Shown here: positions 1-7,921 of the stretch, one piece after another
Numbering within the stretch: position 1 is the stretch's first letter
How the letters are laid out: every line of letters begins with the position of its first letter
Origin: Nonomuraea candida
GTDB lineage: Bacteria > Actinomycetota > Actinomycetes > Streptosporangiales > Streptosporangiaceae
Direction of reading: 5' to 3'
Assembly: GCF_000725485.1 (NCBI RefSeq)
Contig: NZ_JOAG01000010.1
Coordinates: 1 to 64,000 of the forward strand
DNA: 64,000 nt
Translations under genes and position numbers: made by a program
The notes under the pieces: generated by a model
The model's input: only the letters and a program-made list of their open reading frames with translations
Told to the model about the DNA's origin: nothing
Databases searched by the model: none

Positions 1-129
1 GTTGACCGACGCCGACACGCCCTCCAGCTTGTTCAGCTTGCGCTCGATCCGGTTCGCGCACGAGGCACACGTCATGCCACCGATCGAGAGCTCGACGGCG
101 TTCTGCCGGTCATCGGTGACCTGGGACAT
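1..129 (-). CDS. copA: Heavy-metal (copper) P-type ATPase, N-terminal fragment cut by the window edge
   Basis: Only the first 43 codons lie in the window; the gene runs off the left end. The visible part is a heavy-metal-associated domain with the motif GMTCASC, whose two cysteines bind Cu(I), followed by an [10 protein letters not shown] helix typical of CopA-type exporters. An AAAGGAG ribosome binding site precedes the ATG at 127-129. It is the last visible gene of a csoR-copZ-secreted protein-ATPase series read leftwards, which supports copper rather than another metal. The ATPase core itself is inferred, not seen. Confidence 0.85.
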   Translation of the reverse strand, partial: MSQVTDDRQNAVELSIGGMTCASCANRIERKLNKLEGVSASVN

Positions 130-149
130 CACCTTCTCCTTTCGCTCGC

Positions 150-1151
150 TCAGTGGCTGTGGTCGTCGCCGTGCCCACCGGAGGTGGACGTAGGCGCCGG
201 TACCTGCGCTCTCTTACCCGCGGAGAGGGTGAAGTCGGCCGTACGGACCTCGCCCCCGTGCTGGAAGTCGAGGAACAGCCGGTAGTCGCCGGTGCTGGGC
301 GCCTCGGCGTAGAAGACGATCTCGGGGCCGGGCCTGGTCTTGCCGTCGCCGGGCTCGCCGTCCGGGTGGACGTGCAGGTAGGCGAGGTCTCCGGCGCGCA
401 GGGCGACCAGGTGGCCGTAGGCGCCGAGGTAGGGCTGCAGGTCGGTGACCGGCTCGCCGTCCTTGCGCACCTTGAGGGTCAGCTTGCTGGACTGCCCCGG
501 CGTCAGCTCGCCGTCGAGGGTGACCTCGTATCCGTCGATCTTCGCCGTACGGCTCTCCTTCGGGAGCGGCTCGGGCCGGTAGTCGCCGGCCACGGGCAGG
601 TCGGCCCCCAGGGTCAGGGCGGCGCCGCCGGCCGGCTTGAAGTCGGCGAAGGCGCGGTACGGCCCCGCGCCGGGCAGCGTCAGCCTGACCGACCAGACGC
701 CGTCGGGAGCCAGCTCGGGGTGCAGGTGCCGGAAGGTCTCCAGGTCGCGGGAGACGACGATGAGGTGCAGCTTCTTGTCGTGCTCGACCTCGTAACCGGT
801 GACCGGCTCACCGTCGGGGCCGGTCACGGCGAAGCGGAAGTCGGTGGGCTCGCCCGGCTTGATCGACGTGGTGAGCGGCGTCAGGGTGTAGCCGTCCTGG
901 GAGACCTGGAGCCCCCCGGGGGTATCCGCCTTCGCCGGCTCGGCGGGGTGCTCCCCGTGCCCGGCGCTCGCGGCGGGCGTGGCGGAGAGCTCTCCGGCGG
1001 GCTCCCCGTGCGCCGCGCCCGCCGTCGTGGCGGCGTGCTCCTCGGCCGGGGGCGGCGCGATCGGCCCGACCACCTTGCCGACGCCCAGGGCGCCGCCGAA
1101 AACGACGGCCAGCCCCAGGACGTATGAGCCCAGCTTGGCCCCGGTGTTCAC
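150..1151 (-). CDS. Membrane-anchored or secreted copper-locus protein, His-rich
   Basis: This 333-residue protein starts at a GTG that overlaps the copZ stop (GTGA). It has an N-terminal hydrophobic segment (about residues 8-30), a His/Ala/Glu-rich linker (about 35-75), two beta-rich extracytoplasmic stretches with conserved HLHPE-type and HVHPDGE patches, and a His-rich C-terminus (GGHGDDHSH). The histidines suggest periplasm-facing metal binding. Proteins of this layout are often found beside actinobacterial copper ATPases but have no assigned reaction. It is probably co-transcribed with csoR, copZ and copA. A role in extracellular copper binding is inference. Confidence 0.75.
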   Translation of the reverse strand: MNTGAKLGSYVLGLAVVFGGALGVGKVVGPIAPPPAEEHAATTAGAAHGEPAGELSATPAASAGHGEHPAEPAKADTPGGLQVSQDGYTLTPLTTSIKPGEPTDFRFAVTGPDGEPVTGYEVEHDKKLHLIVVSRDLETFRHLHPELAPDGVWSVRLTLPGAGPYRAFADFKPAGGAALTLGADLPVAGDYRPEPLPKESRTAKIDGYEVTLDGELTPGQSSKLTLKVRKDGEPVTDLQPYLGAYGHLVALRAGDLAYLHVHPDGEPGDGKTRPGPEIVFYAEAPSTGDYRLFLDFQHGGEVRTADFTLSAGKRAQVPAPTSTSGGHGDDHSH

Positions 1152-1357
1152 CGCTCCACCACTTCGTAGCCGGCCTCTTCGACGGCGGCGACGATCTCCG
1201 CCGCGTCGACGGGACCGTCACTGTCCACGGTCAGCAGGCCGCTGGCCAGGTCCACCTCGACGGCGGTGACACCGGCCACCCCGCCGACCTCCTCCTTGAC
1301 CGAACTCACGCAGTGGCCGCAGGTCATGCCCTTGACGGTGTAGGTGGCGGTGCTCAT
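1148..1357 (-). CDS. copZ: Copper chaperone CopZ
   Basis: This 69-residue protein is a single heavy-metal-associated domain with the metal site GMTCGHC at residues 10-16 and the usual beta-alpha-beta-beta-alpha-beta pattern. It carries Cu(I) in the cytoplasm to the CopA-type ATPase and can load CsoR. A GGAG box lies 8 bases before the ATG. The stop overlaps the next gene by 4 bases, indicating translational coupling, and csoR ends 20 bp upstream, so the genes form an operon controlled by the CsoR operator at 1698-1714. Confidence 0.93.
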   Translation of the reverse strand: MSTATYTVKGMTCGHCVSSVKEEVGGVAGVTAVEVDLASGLLTVDSDGPVDAAEIVAAVEEAGYEVVER

Positions 1358-1377
1358 CTCGGTGTCTCCTTCGATCC

Positions 1378-1659
1378 TCAGGAACGGACAAGTCTGGCGA
1401 TGGCGTCGGAGGCCTCCTTGACCTTGGCCTCCGCCTCCGGCCCGCCCTTCTGCGTGGCCTCGGCGACGCAGTGGGCCAGGTGCTCTTCGAGCAGGGACAG
1501 AGAGAACGACTTCAGCGCGCTGGTCGCCGCCGACACCTGGGTCAGGATGTCGATGCAGTATTTGTCGTCTTCGACCATGCGCTGCAGGCCGCGGACCTGC
1601 CCTTCGATGCGGCGCAGGCGCATCGCATGGTCCTGCTTGTTACCGCTGTATCCGGCCAT
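1378..1659 (-). CDS. csoR: Copper-sensing transcriptional repressor CsoR
   Basis: This 93-residue all-helical DUF156/CsoR repressor has the signature RLRRIEGQVRGLQRM and the Cu(I) ligand set Cys (in KYCIDIL), His and Cys (in EEHLAHC). Cu(I) binding releases it from DNA. An upstream in-frame extension exists, but ATG 1659 preceded by GAGGAGAGG is the better start and matches the family length. It is the first gene of the copper operon, and three CsoR-type operators lie between it and the divergent MFS gene, so it is probably autoregulated. Confidence 0.95.
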   Translation of the reverse strand: MAGYSGNKQDHAMRLRRIEGQVRGLQRMVEDDKYCIDILTQVSAATSALKSFSLSLLEEHLAHCVAEATQKGGPEAEAKVKEASDAIARLVRS

Positions 1660-1697
1660 GTCCACCCCTCTCCTCGTCAGTCGCCTGTCACAACACC

Positions 1698-1714
1698 ATA
1701 CCCCCCTACGGTAT
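1698..1714. promoter_or_regulatory. CsoR-type operator 1 inside the csoR promoter
   Basis: The 17-bp imperfect palindrome ATACCCCCCTACGGTAT matches the A/T-flanked C-run/G-run layout of CsoR operators. Read on the minus strand it lies mostly within a 17-bp spacer between a -35-like TTGCCG and a -10-like TATGGT, so bound CsoR would block RNA polymerase on the csoR-copZ operon. Confidence 0.8.
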
Positions 1715-1738
1715 TCCCGGCAACCACGGCGACCCGAC

Positions 1739-1767
1739 TTGACATATACCCCCCGGTGGTATCTATT
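1739..1767 (+). promoter_or_regulatory. MFS-gene promoter with embedded CsoR operator 2
   Basis: A perfect -35 box TTGACA (1739-1744) is followed 17 bp later by the -10-like TCTATT (1762-1767). The spacer is almost exactly the palindrome ATACCCCCCGGTGGTAT (1746-1762). This is the arrangement expected for a copper-derepressed promoter reading right into the MFS gene at 1818. Confidence 0.8.
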
Positions 1768-1781
1768 GAGCACCGCTCGAC

Positions 1782-1798
1782 ATACCCCCGTGGGGTAC
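1782..1798. promoter_or_regulatory. CsoR-type operator 3
   Basis: ATACCCCCGTGGGGTAC is the most symmetrical of the three copper operators. It lies 36 bp downstream of operator 2, just past the expected start of the MFS transcript and 8 bp before its ribosome binding site, so it would act as a roadblock or second repression site. Confidence 0.78.
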
Positions 1799-1817
1799 AA
1801 GCATCGGAGGATTGATC

Positions 1818-3239
1818 ATGTCCGCACCGTCCCCCCGGCGCTGGGCCGCCCTGGCCCTGATCGCCACGGCCCAGTTCATCGTCATCATGGACACGTCGAT
1901 CATCGGCGTCGCCCTCCCCCGCATCCAGCAGGACCTCGGCTTCACCCAGGAGAGCCTGTCCTGGGTCTTCAACGCCTACGTCGTCGCCTTCGGCGGCCTC
2001 CTGCTGCTCGGCGGCCGCCTGTCCGACCTGTTCGGCGCCCGCCGGCTCTTCGGCGCCGGCTGGATCATCCTGCTCGCCGGCTCGCTCCTCGCCGGCATCG
2101 CGCCCGAGGTGTGGGTGGAGCTGACCGGCCGGGCCGTACAGGGCGTGGGCGCCGCGCTGATCGCACCGTCCGCGCTCACGCTGCTGATGATGCTGTTCGG
2201 CCACGACCCGCGCGAGCTGACCAGGGCCCTGGCCCTGTATGGCGCCGCCGCGCCCGCCGGCGGCACCGCCGGCGTCTTCCTGGGCGGCGTCATCACCGAA
2301 TACCTGAGCTGGCCCTGGGTCTTCTACATCAACGTGCCCATCGCGCTCGTCGCGCTGCTGGCCACCGGCCCGCTGATGCCCGCCGCCCGGGCCCGGCGCG
2401 GCTCCATCGACGTGCTCGGCACGCTGACCGTCACCCTCGGCCTCGGCGCCGCCGTCTACGCCATCGTCCGCGCGCCCGAGGTGGGCTGGGGCTCCGCCGA
2501 GACGTGGATCGTGCTGGCCGCGGCCGTGGCGCTGCTGGTGGCGTTCGTCGCGATCCAGGCCCGCCGCCGGGAGCCGCTGATGCGCCTGTCCATCTTCCGC
2601 ACCCCCGACCTGTCGGCCGCGAACCTGACCCAGCTCCTGCTGGGCGGCGCGTGGATCCCGATGTGGTTCTTCCTCAACCTCTACCTGCAGCAGGTCCTCG
2701 GTTACAGCGCCTTCCCCAGTGGCGCGGCCCTGCTCCCGATGACGGTGCTCATCATGATCGGCATGATCGTCCTGGCGCCGCGGGCCATCGGCCGCTTCGG
2801 CCCCAAGGCCACCACCGTCACCGGGCTCGTCCTGCTCGCGGCGGGGATGGCCTGGCTGTCCCTGATCAGCCCGGACGGCGGCTTCGCCACCGACGTCCTG
2901 CCCGCCAGCCTGGTGGCCGCCCTGGGCATGTCGCTGGCCTTCATCCCCTCCCTCGGCACCGCCATCTCCTCCGCCCGCCCGGAGGAGGGCGGCCTGGCCT
3001 CGGGCATCGTCAACACCAGCTACCAGGTGGGCTCGGCGCTCGGCCTGGCCGCGATGACCGCCGTGGCCGCCGCCAACGGCGCCGGCCGGCTGGGGGATCC
3101 GCCGGCGCTGACCGACGGCTTCTCCGCCGCCTTCGTCGGAGCCGCCGGGATCGCGGTCGCGGGCGCCCTGATCGCCGCGGCGACCCTGCGCTCCCGCACC
3201 GCCGCCCCCGGCGGCGAGGTCCCCGCCTCCCGCGACTGA
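1818..3239 (+). CDS. MFS exporter of the DHA2 (14-helix) drug-efflux type, under CsoR operators
   Basis: This 473-residue major facilitator has about 14 predicted membrane helices. Near its N-terminus it has the MDTSIIGVALPRI motif (motif D1/D2 type) typical of EmrB/QacA-like proton-drug antiporters, and GGRLSDLFGARR, the motif A loop between helices 2 and 3. ATG 1818 is chosen over TTG 1812 because GGAGG lies 7 bases before it. The gene is divergent from csoR, and two CsoR-type operators sit in its promoter region. The cargo is unknown: export of a copper chelate, a toxic organic compound or copper itself are all possible. Confidence 0.88.
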   Translation: MSAPSPRRWAALALIATAQFIVIMDTSIIGVALPRIQQDLGFTQESLSWVFNAYVVAFGGLLLLGGRLSDLFGARRLFGAGWIILLAGSLLAGIAPEVWVELTGRAVQGVGAALIAPSALTLLMMLFGHDPRELTRALALYGAAAPAGGTAGVFLGGVITEYLSWPWVFYINVPIALVALLATGPLMPAARARRGSIDVLGTLTVTLGLGAAVYAIVRAPEVGWGSAETWIVLAAAVALLVAFVAIQARRREPLMRLSIFRTPDLSAANLTQLLLGGAWIPMWFFLNLYLQQVLGYSAFPSGAALLPMTVLIMIGMIVLAPRAIGRFGPKATTVTGLVLLAAGMAWLSLISPDGGFATDVLPASLVAALGMSLAFIPSLGTAISSARPEEGGLASGIVNTSYQVGSALGLAAMTAVAAANGAGRLGDPPALTDGFSAAFVGAAGIAVAGALIAAATLRSRTAAPGGEVPASRD

Positions 3240-3245
3240 CGCGGT

Positions 3246-3263
3246 GTGTCACGTACGGGACAC
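3246..3263. repeat. 18-bp near-perfect palindrome between convergent genes
   Basis: GTGTCACGTACGGGACAC has 8 of 9 base pairs symmetrical and lies 7 bp after the MFS stop, between two convergent genes. There is no T-run, so terminator function is uncertain. Confidence 0.35.
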
Positions 3264-3351
3264 GACCGCCCGCCATGGCCCGGGACGAGGCCGTCCGCCT
3301 TGGCCCGGGCCGGGACTCCGGCGGCTCCCCCGCCCGCACCATGGCCGGCTC

Positions 3352-3969
3352 TCAGCCGCGGACGGTGTGCCGCCCCTTGCGCCGCTCGCCCAGCCGTACG
3401 GCCGCGAACACCAGCAGGGCCAGCAGCACCGTGGCGATGACCACGTTGGTGCCGACGCCGACATAACCCTCCACCAGCGACCAGTTCTCCCCCAGTGCCC
3501 AGCCGGCCAGGACGAAGACGGTGTTCCAGAGCAGGCTCCCCGCCGTGGTCAGGAGCGTGAAGACGCCCAGCGGCATGCGTTCCACCCCGGCGGGGACGGA
3601 GATCATGCTCCGGAAGATCGGGATCATCCGCCCGAAGAACACCGTCTTGCGTCCGTGCTTGTGGAACCACGCCTCGGTCCTGGCGATGTCGGAGACCTTC
3701 ACCAGCGGGATCCGCGCGGCCAGGGCCAGCGTGCGTTCGCGGCCGAGCAGCGCGCCCACCCCGTACAGCGCCAGGGCCCCGACCACCGAGCCGGCGGTGG
3801 TCCACAGCAGCACCGCGAGCAGGTTCATCTCGCCCTGGGAGGCGGTGAAGCCGGCCAGCGGCAGGATCACCTCGCTGGGGAGGGGCGGGAAGAGGTTCTC
3901 CAGCGCGATCGCGATCCCGGCCCCCGGTGCGCCCAGGGCCTCCATCAGGTCAACCAGCCATTCCGTCAT
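3352..3969 (-). CDS. DedA/SNARE-associated family membrane protein
   Basis: This 205-residue integral membrane protein has the DedA features ENLFPPLPSEVILPLAG near residue 25 and the central FxGRxxPxxRSxxxxxAG motif (here FGRMIPIFRSMISVPAG, about residues 115-131). DedA proteins are polyprenyl- or phospholipid-transport (flippase-like) proteins of the inner membrane. Several hydrophobic helices and a short basic C-terminus are visible. It converges with the MFS gene and has no clear operon partner. Its exact substrate cannot be read from sequence. Confidence 0.9.
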   Translation of the reverse strand: MTEWLVDLMEALGAPGAGIAIALENLFPPLPSEVILPLAGFTASQGEMNLLAVLLWTTAGSVVGALALYGVGALLGRERTLALAARIPLVKVSDIARTEAWFHKHGRKTVFFGRMIPIFRSMISVPAGVERMPLGVFTLLTTAGSLLWNTVFVLAGWALGENWSLVEGYVGVGTNVVIATVLLALLVFAAVRLGERRKGRHTVRG

Positions 3970-4109
3970 GGCTCAGAGACTAGAGACGATCAAGGTCCGG
4001 CCACCATGAGGCGGACAGCCGTTCCGGGGTGCGGGAAACCACACCCCCCGTGGCCACCATCGTCCGGCGCGGGACCTGGAGCCCGTGCCGGACGGCCGTG
4101 GCTACTAGT

Positions 4110-4124
4110 GGAATGGATCGTTCC
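4110..4124. promoter_or_regulatory. Possible operator upstream of the NmrA-like gene
   Basis: GGAATGGATCGTTCC has 4-bp perfect outer arms (GGAA/TTCC) around GATC and lies just before a -10-like TAGGGT (4132-4137). The layout resembles TetR/MerR-family operators. The MerR-type gene at 5015-5743 is the nearest candidate regulator, by position only. Confidence 0.35.
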
Positions 4125-4182
4125 GTTCTGCTAGGGTGAATGGTGTGCGGCCGCGGGGTCGCCAGGAACGAAGGGCACGAAA

Positions 4183-5022
4183 ATGATCCTTGTCGTCGGA
4201 GCCACCGCTCACTTCGGCCGCCAGACCGTCGACTCGCTCGTCGCCGCGGGTCACCCCGTCAGGGCGCTGAGCCGGACCCCCGAGCGGGCCGGGCTGCCCG
4301 CCGGCGTCGAGGTCGTCCAGGCGGACCTGACCAGGGCGGAGACGCTCGGCCCCGCGCTGGCGGACGTGACGGCGGTGTTCCTGGTGCTGCCGTACGGGCT
4401 CGACCCGGCGCCGTTCCTGGACGCCGCGCGGCGGGCCGGCGTGCGGCGGATCGTCTTCCTGTCCTCGGGGGCCGTGGTGGACGGGGCGGAGAAGCAGCCC
4501 GACGTGATCGCCGCCTACCACCACGGTGTCGAGCAGGCCGTCAAGGCGACCGGCGCGGAGTGGACGTTCCTGCGGATCTTCTTCCCGGCCGTCAACTCGT
4601 TGTCGTTCGCGATGCAGCTCGGCGGGGGTGACGTCGTGCGCGCCCCGTACGCCGGGGCCGCCGCCACCGTCGTCCACGAGCGCGACGTCGCCGACGTGGC
4701 GGCCCGGGTGCTGACCTCCGGCGGGCACGCGGGGCGGGTCTACGAGCCGACCGGGCCCGCGTCGCTGACCCAGGCCGAGCAGGTGAGCGCGCTCGGCGCG
4801 GCCCTCGGCCGCGACCTGAGCTTCGAGGAGCTCGACGCCGGGCCGGTCAGGGAGCAGATGGGGCGGTTCATGGACCCCGACTTCGTCAACGCGCTCTTCG
4901 ACCTGATGGCGGCCACGGTGGGCCGCGACGCGCCGGTCAACTCCGTCGTCGAGGAGCTCACCGGGCACCCGGCCCGCACGTACACGCAGTGGGCCGCCGA
5001 CCACGCCGCCGACTTCAGCTGA
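4183..5022 (+). CDS. NAD(P)-binding oxidoreductase, NmrA-like atypical SDR
   Basis: This 279-residue Rossmann protein has the nucleotide-binding motif GATAHFG at residues 6-12 (NmrA/QOR2-like GATGxxG variant) and the IVFLSSGAVV strand. It lacks the YxxxK pair of classical short-chain dehydrogenases, as is usual for NmrA-like redox sensors and quinone reductases. GAAGGG lies 8 bases before the ATG. Its 3' end overlaps the convergent MerR gene by 8 bp. Likely role: NAD(P)H-dependent reduction or redox sensing; substrate unknown. Confidence 0.82.
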   Translation: MILVVGATAHFGRQTVDSLVAAGHPVRALSRTPERAGLPAGVEVVQADLTRAETLGPALADVTAVFLVLPYGLDPAPFLDAARRAGVRRIVFLSSGAVVDGAEKQPDVIAAYHHGVEQAVKATGAEWTFLRIFFPAVNSLSFAMQLGGGDVVRAPYAGAAATVVHERDVADVAARVLTSGGHAGRVYEPTGPASLTQAEQVSALGAALGRDLSFEELDAGPVREQMGRFMDPDFVNALFDLMAATVGRDAPVNSVVEELTGHPARTYTQWAADHAADFS

Positions 5023-5743
5023 CGTGCCCGGAGAGGTAGGCGCGCAGGTGGACGGCGGCGTCGAGCATGGCCTCGCCCGTACGGGTCAGGCCGGCCAGCC
5101 GCTCGGCCACGGCGGCACGCAGGGCCGTGGTGTCGCCCGTGCGGCGCAGGCCGTCGAGGATGAGCCTGATCTGCGGCAGCGGATGGCGCCCCTGCCGCAG
5201 CACGTGCACCACGCGGGCCTCGCGCACGTCGGAGGGGCCGTAGACGCGGTAGCCGGTGCCGGGCTCGCGCCGGGGCGCGAGCAGCCCGGCGTGCTCCCAC
5301 ACCCGTAGCGCGGAGGCGCGCACGCCGAGGTGGGCGGCCACCTCCCCGATGCGCAGGTCCGCGCGGGGCGCCTCGGGGGCCCCAGCGATCTGCCCGGCGA
5401 TGGCGTCGAGGGTCTCGGCGGTGGTCCTCAGCGAGGCGCGCTGCTCGTGCAGCGCGGCGTGGCAGGCGTCGACGAGGGCGAACGCCCGGGCGCGGTCACC
5501 GTCGTGCACGGCCAGCATGATCGACCGGGCCGCCTCCGCCCCGTATCCCTTGAGCATCGCCCGGTAGGCCAGCAGCGCGGCGCGGTGATGTGCGCCGAAC
5601 GTGCGGTAGCCGGTCTCGGTGCGGCCGGCGGGCGGCAGGATGCCCGCGTCGACGTAGTTGCGGATCTGCTGGGTCGAGACGCCTGCGAGGCGGGCCAGGT
5701 CGACCGGGCGCAACCTCGATCGTTCGGCACCCACGGCAAGCAT
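5015..5743 (-). CDS. MerR-family regulator with two MerR-type HTH domains
   Basis: This 242-residue protein carries two winged-helix MerR motifs. The first is at about residues 10-50 (LARLAGVSTQQIRNYVDAGIL with GYRTF) and the second at about 128-195 (IGEVAAHLGVRASALRVWEHAG with GYRVYGPSDV), separated by a helical linker. Most MerR proteins have one HTH plus an effector domain, so this is a tandem-HTH variant with no obvious metal-binding cysteines. ATG 5743 is preferred to an upstream in-frame start because GGAG lies 7 bases before it. It may regulate the convergent oxidoreductase, which is inference from position. Confidence 0.85.
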   Translation of the reverse strand: MLAVGAERSRLRPVDLARLAGVSTQQIRNYVDAGILPPAGRTETGYRTFGAHHRAALLAYRAMLKGYGAEAARSIMLAVHDGDRARAFALVDACHAALHEQRASLRTTAETLDAIAGQIAGAPEAPRADLRIGEVAAHLGVRASALRVWEHAGLLAPRREPGTGYRVYGPSDVREARVVHVLRQGRHPLPQIRLILDGLRRTGDTTALRAAVAERLAGLTRTGEAMLDAAVHLRAYLSGHVS

Positions 5744-5769
5744 CTTAGGTCTCCGCCCGGCCCGGCGAG

Positions 5770-5935
5770 CCCAGGCCCGACTCCCCGTCCGGCCCGCCAC
5801 GGCGGCTTCTCACCCAGCCGTCCCCCACGGCTCCCCGCCCGGCCCGTCCCTGCGGCTCCCCGTCCCTGCGGCTCCCCGTCCGGCGGCTCCCCGCCCGGCC
5901 CGTCCCGGCGGCTCCCCGCCCGGCTCGGGGTGTCG
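5770..5935. repeat. GC-rich degenerate tandem repeat upstream of the MerR gene
   Basis: At least six imperfect copies of a CGGCTCCCCGYCCGG-type unit lie just upstream of the MerR start. The region has no convincing gene. From 5936 to about 6390 nothing further was recognised. Confidence 0.6.
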
Positions 5936-6406
5936 TGGAAACTCGCCTGCGGCGGATTGCGCTGTCAACGGCCCGGGACGTCGCCGCTCATTTCCCCCGA
6001 CAACCGCCGCCACTTCGCCGGACCCGCACCCGGCGAACGGCCACTTCGGGCAGATTTCCGCTGGTCAGCGGGGTGGCCGTCATCTGAGGAGACCCTTAAC
6101 CCGAGCGGCCGGATTTGCCTTCCCCTCGTTTCCGTCCGCCCCGGCCCGCGGTCCGGAGACAGGAAAACCCGCACGCCCGCCCGCCACCGGCGCACATTCC
6201 CGGCCATACCCGAAACCGTTTTCCGGGGGTTCCCTTCATCCGGCCGGACAACGCGCGCCGCACATCCATGCGGGACGAGATCGCGAAATCGCCGGCCAGC
6301 ACCGTATCACGCCTCCTCGCGGGCCGCCCCGCGAGGGCCCGCGCGGCGTCCTCCGCACGGCCGCCCGGTGCCCCGTCGGGCCTCGCGCGAAACATTGACC
6401 CCTGCA

Positions 6407-6437
6407 TTGACACCTGACAACAAATGCTTGTTATGAA
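6407..6437 (+). promoter_or_regulatory. Possible promoter of the polyprenol-phosphate-mannose synthase gene
   Basis: TTGACA (6407-6412) is followed by TATGAA (6432-6437) with a 19-bp spacer that contains the inverted repeat AACAA-N4-TTGTT (6419-6432). The surrounding 150 bp is clearly more AT-rich than the rest of the window. The spacing is longer than ideal. Confidence 0.4.
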
Positions 6438-6604
6438 ATCAAGTGGTCACTTACCGATTTCCGCAGAACGTCACTTATGCTGCCGACCCCGCCCGGCTAC
6501 AATTTTACCGACAAGGATTGATACTCGATCTGCGATTCACGCTCTTCCGGAACGGCGATCCGCATCGAGTAACCCCTGTAGCGACGCACGCGAAAGGGAG
6601 CGTG

Positions 6605-7438
6605 ATGAAGAACATCGCGAGATCGTATGTCACCGACGCCTCACCCCTGCCCGCGCCCTGGCGCGACGCCCATGTGGCGGTGGTGGTCCCCACCTATGAC
6701 GAAGCCGGCAACATCGCCGAGCTGACGCGCCGGGTGCACGCGCTTGACCTGCCCAACCTCACCCTGATCATCGTCGACGACGACTCCCCCGACGGCACGG
6801 GCGCGATCGCCGACGACCTCGCGCGACGGGCGAACGCCGACCGCCCCGGCCGGATGGCCGTGGTGCACCGCAAGGTGAAGGAGGGCATCGGGCGGGCCTA
6901 CGTCGCGGGCCTGAAAGAAGCGCTCCGCCGGGGCGCGGATTTCGTCGTGCAAATGGACGGCGACCTGAGCCACCGCCCCGAATACATCCCCCGGATGCTG
7001 GGCACGATCATGTCCGCGCAGGCCGGAGTGGTAATCGGCAGCAGATATGTCTCGGGCGGCTCGCTCTCGGCCGACTGGGGCCGCCACCGGCGGCTGCTGA
7101 GCAGGTTCGCCGGGATCTATGTCAACGCCATACTGAAGCTCCCGCTGCGCGACGTGACCGGCGGTTTCAAAATGTGGCGGCGCGAGGTGCTGAAAAACAT
7201 AGATCTCGACGCGATCCGCAGTGACGGATACAGCTTCCAGGTGGAGATGAACCATCTGTGCCGGCAACTGGGACAATCCATCGTGGAGATCCCGATCCAT
7301 TTCGAGGAGCGCAACTCCGGATCAAGTAAAATCAGCTTCGCAGTCCAGTTCGAATCGATGCTCACGCCGTTGGCCCTGCGGTTCGCCACGCGGCGGGAGC
7401 CGGTCGGCGAGGCGAGGGCGGCCCGTTCCATGGGCTGA
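6605..7438 (+). CDS. Polyprenol-phosphate mannose synthase (GT2, Dpm1/Ppm1-like)
   Basis: This 277-residue GT2 enzyme has the N-terminal strand VVVPTYDEAGNI, the nucleotide-sugar acidic motif VDDDSPDGTG and the catalytic QMDGDLSH (DxD-like). It also has the VTGGFKMWRREVL motif of dolichol/polyprenol-phosphate mannosyltransferases and a terminal KISF motif. It has no C-terminal membrane domain, as in soluble Ppm1-type catalytic units. It would make polyprenyl-phosphate mannose from GDP-mannose, the donor needed by the membrane glycosyltransferase at 37253-38830. GAAAGGGAG precedes the ATG at 6605; the reading frame opens earlier without a good start. A strong terminator follows. Confidence 0.87.
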   Translation: MKNIARSYVTDASPLPAPWRDAHVAVVVPTYDEAGNIAELTRRVHALDLPNLTLIIVDDDSPDGTGAIADDLARRANADRPGRMAVVHRKVKEGIGRAYVAGLKEALRRGADFVVQMDGDLSHRPEYIPRMLGTIMSAQAGVVIGSRYVSGGSLSADWGRHRRLLSRFAGIYVNAILKLPLRDVTGGFKMWRREVLKNIDLDAIRSDGYSFQVEMNHLCRQLGQSIVEIPIHFEERNSGSSKISFAVQFESMLTPLALRFATRREPVGEARAARSMG

Positions 7439-7455
7439 ACCTCGCACCGGAAAGG

Positions 7456-7495
7456 CTCCTCCGCCCCGGGCGTGAACGCGCCCGGGGCGGAGGAG
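7456..7495 (+). terminator. Strong intrinsic terminator after the mannose synthase gene
   Basis: A perfect 17-bp GC-rich stem (7456-7472 with 7479-7495) with a 6-base loop lies 18 bp after the stop codon and is followed by TTTCC. It separates this gene from the SARP gene downstream. Confidence 0.9.
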
Positions 7496-7500
7496 TTTCC

Positions 7501-7921
7501 CTGTTCCCCCATGTCATGAGCGGCGCTCGGCTCTTGTGCCGAATGCGCTGGTCAAGAGGAGTGTCAAGAAGTCACTGGGGGCGCGGCTGAGAGCGGCGGC
7601 CATGCGGGCGCCCCTGTCGCGCACGTCAGATCCGGGTGACCCGGGCCCGCCGGCCCCGGCCCGATGCGGCCTCCGCCTTCACTTCTCCAGAAAGGCTCAG
7701 TACAGTTCCGATGACAGTCAACGGCATTTTCTTGAATGACAAATACCCTGACTGAGACTTTACTGGGGAGCGCAAAAAGGACGGGCCGCAACCGGTGAAC
7801 TCCTGGTCACCGGCGTACGACGTTCGGTTATGGGGGAGAAAACGAGCCCGACACCTGCGAATATCTTGGGCATGGGCTCGGTAAATAGCTCTGAGAGGCG
7901 GAGACCGTTCTCGGGGGTCCG
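7501..7921. other. 421-bp leader region of the SARP gene, no gene recognised
   Basis: Small open frames here have no ribosome binding sites and atypical codon use. The last 220 bp are less GC-rich than the flanks and probably hold the SARP promoter, but no -35/-10 pair stands out. Confidence 0.5.

Noticed and set aside
3241..3351. Rho-independent terminator after the copper-linked MFS gene
   Set aside because: The 18-bp palindrome lacks a T-run; it is listed only as a repeat.
7536..7739. Small + strand frame between the terminator and the SARP gene
   Set aside because: It has no ribosome binding site, no family resemblance and codon use unlike the genome.
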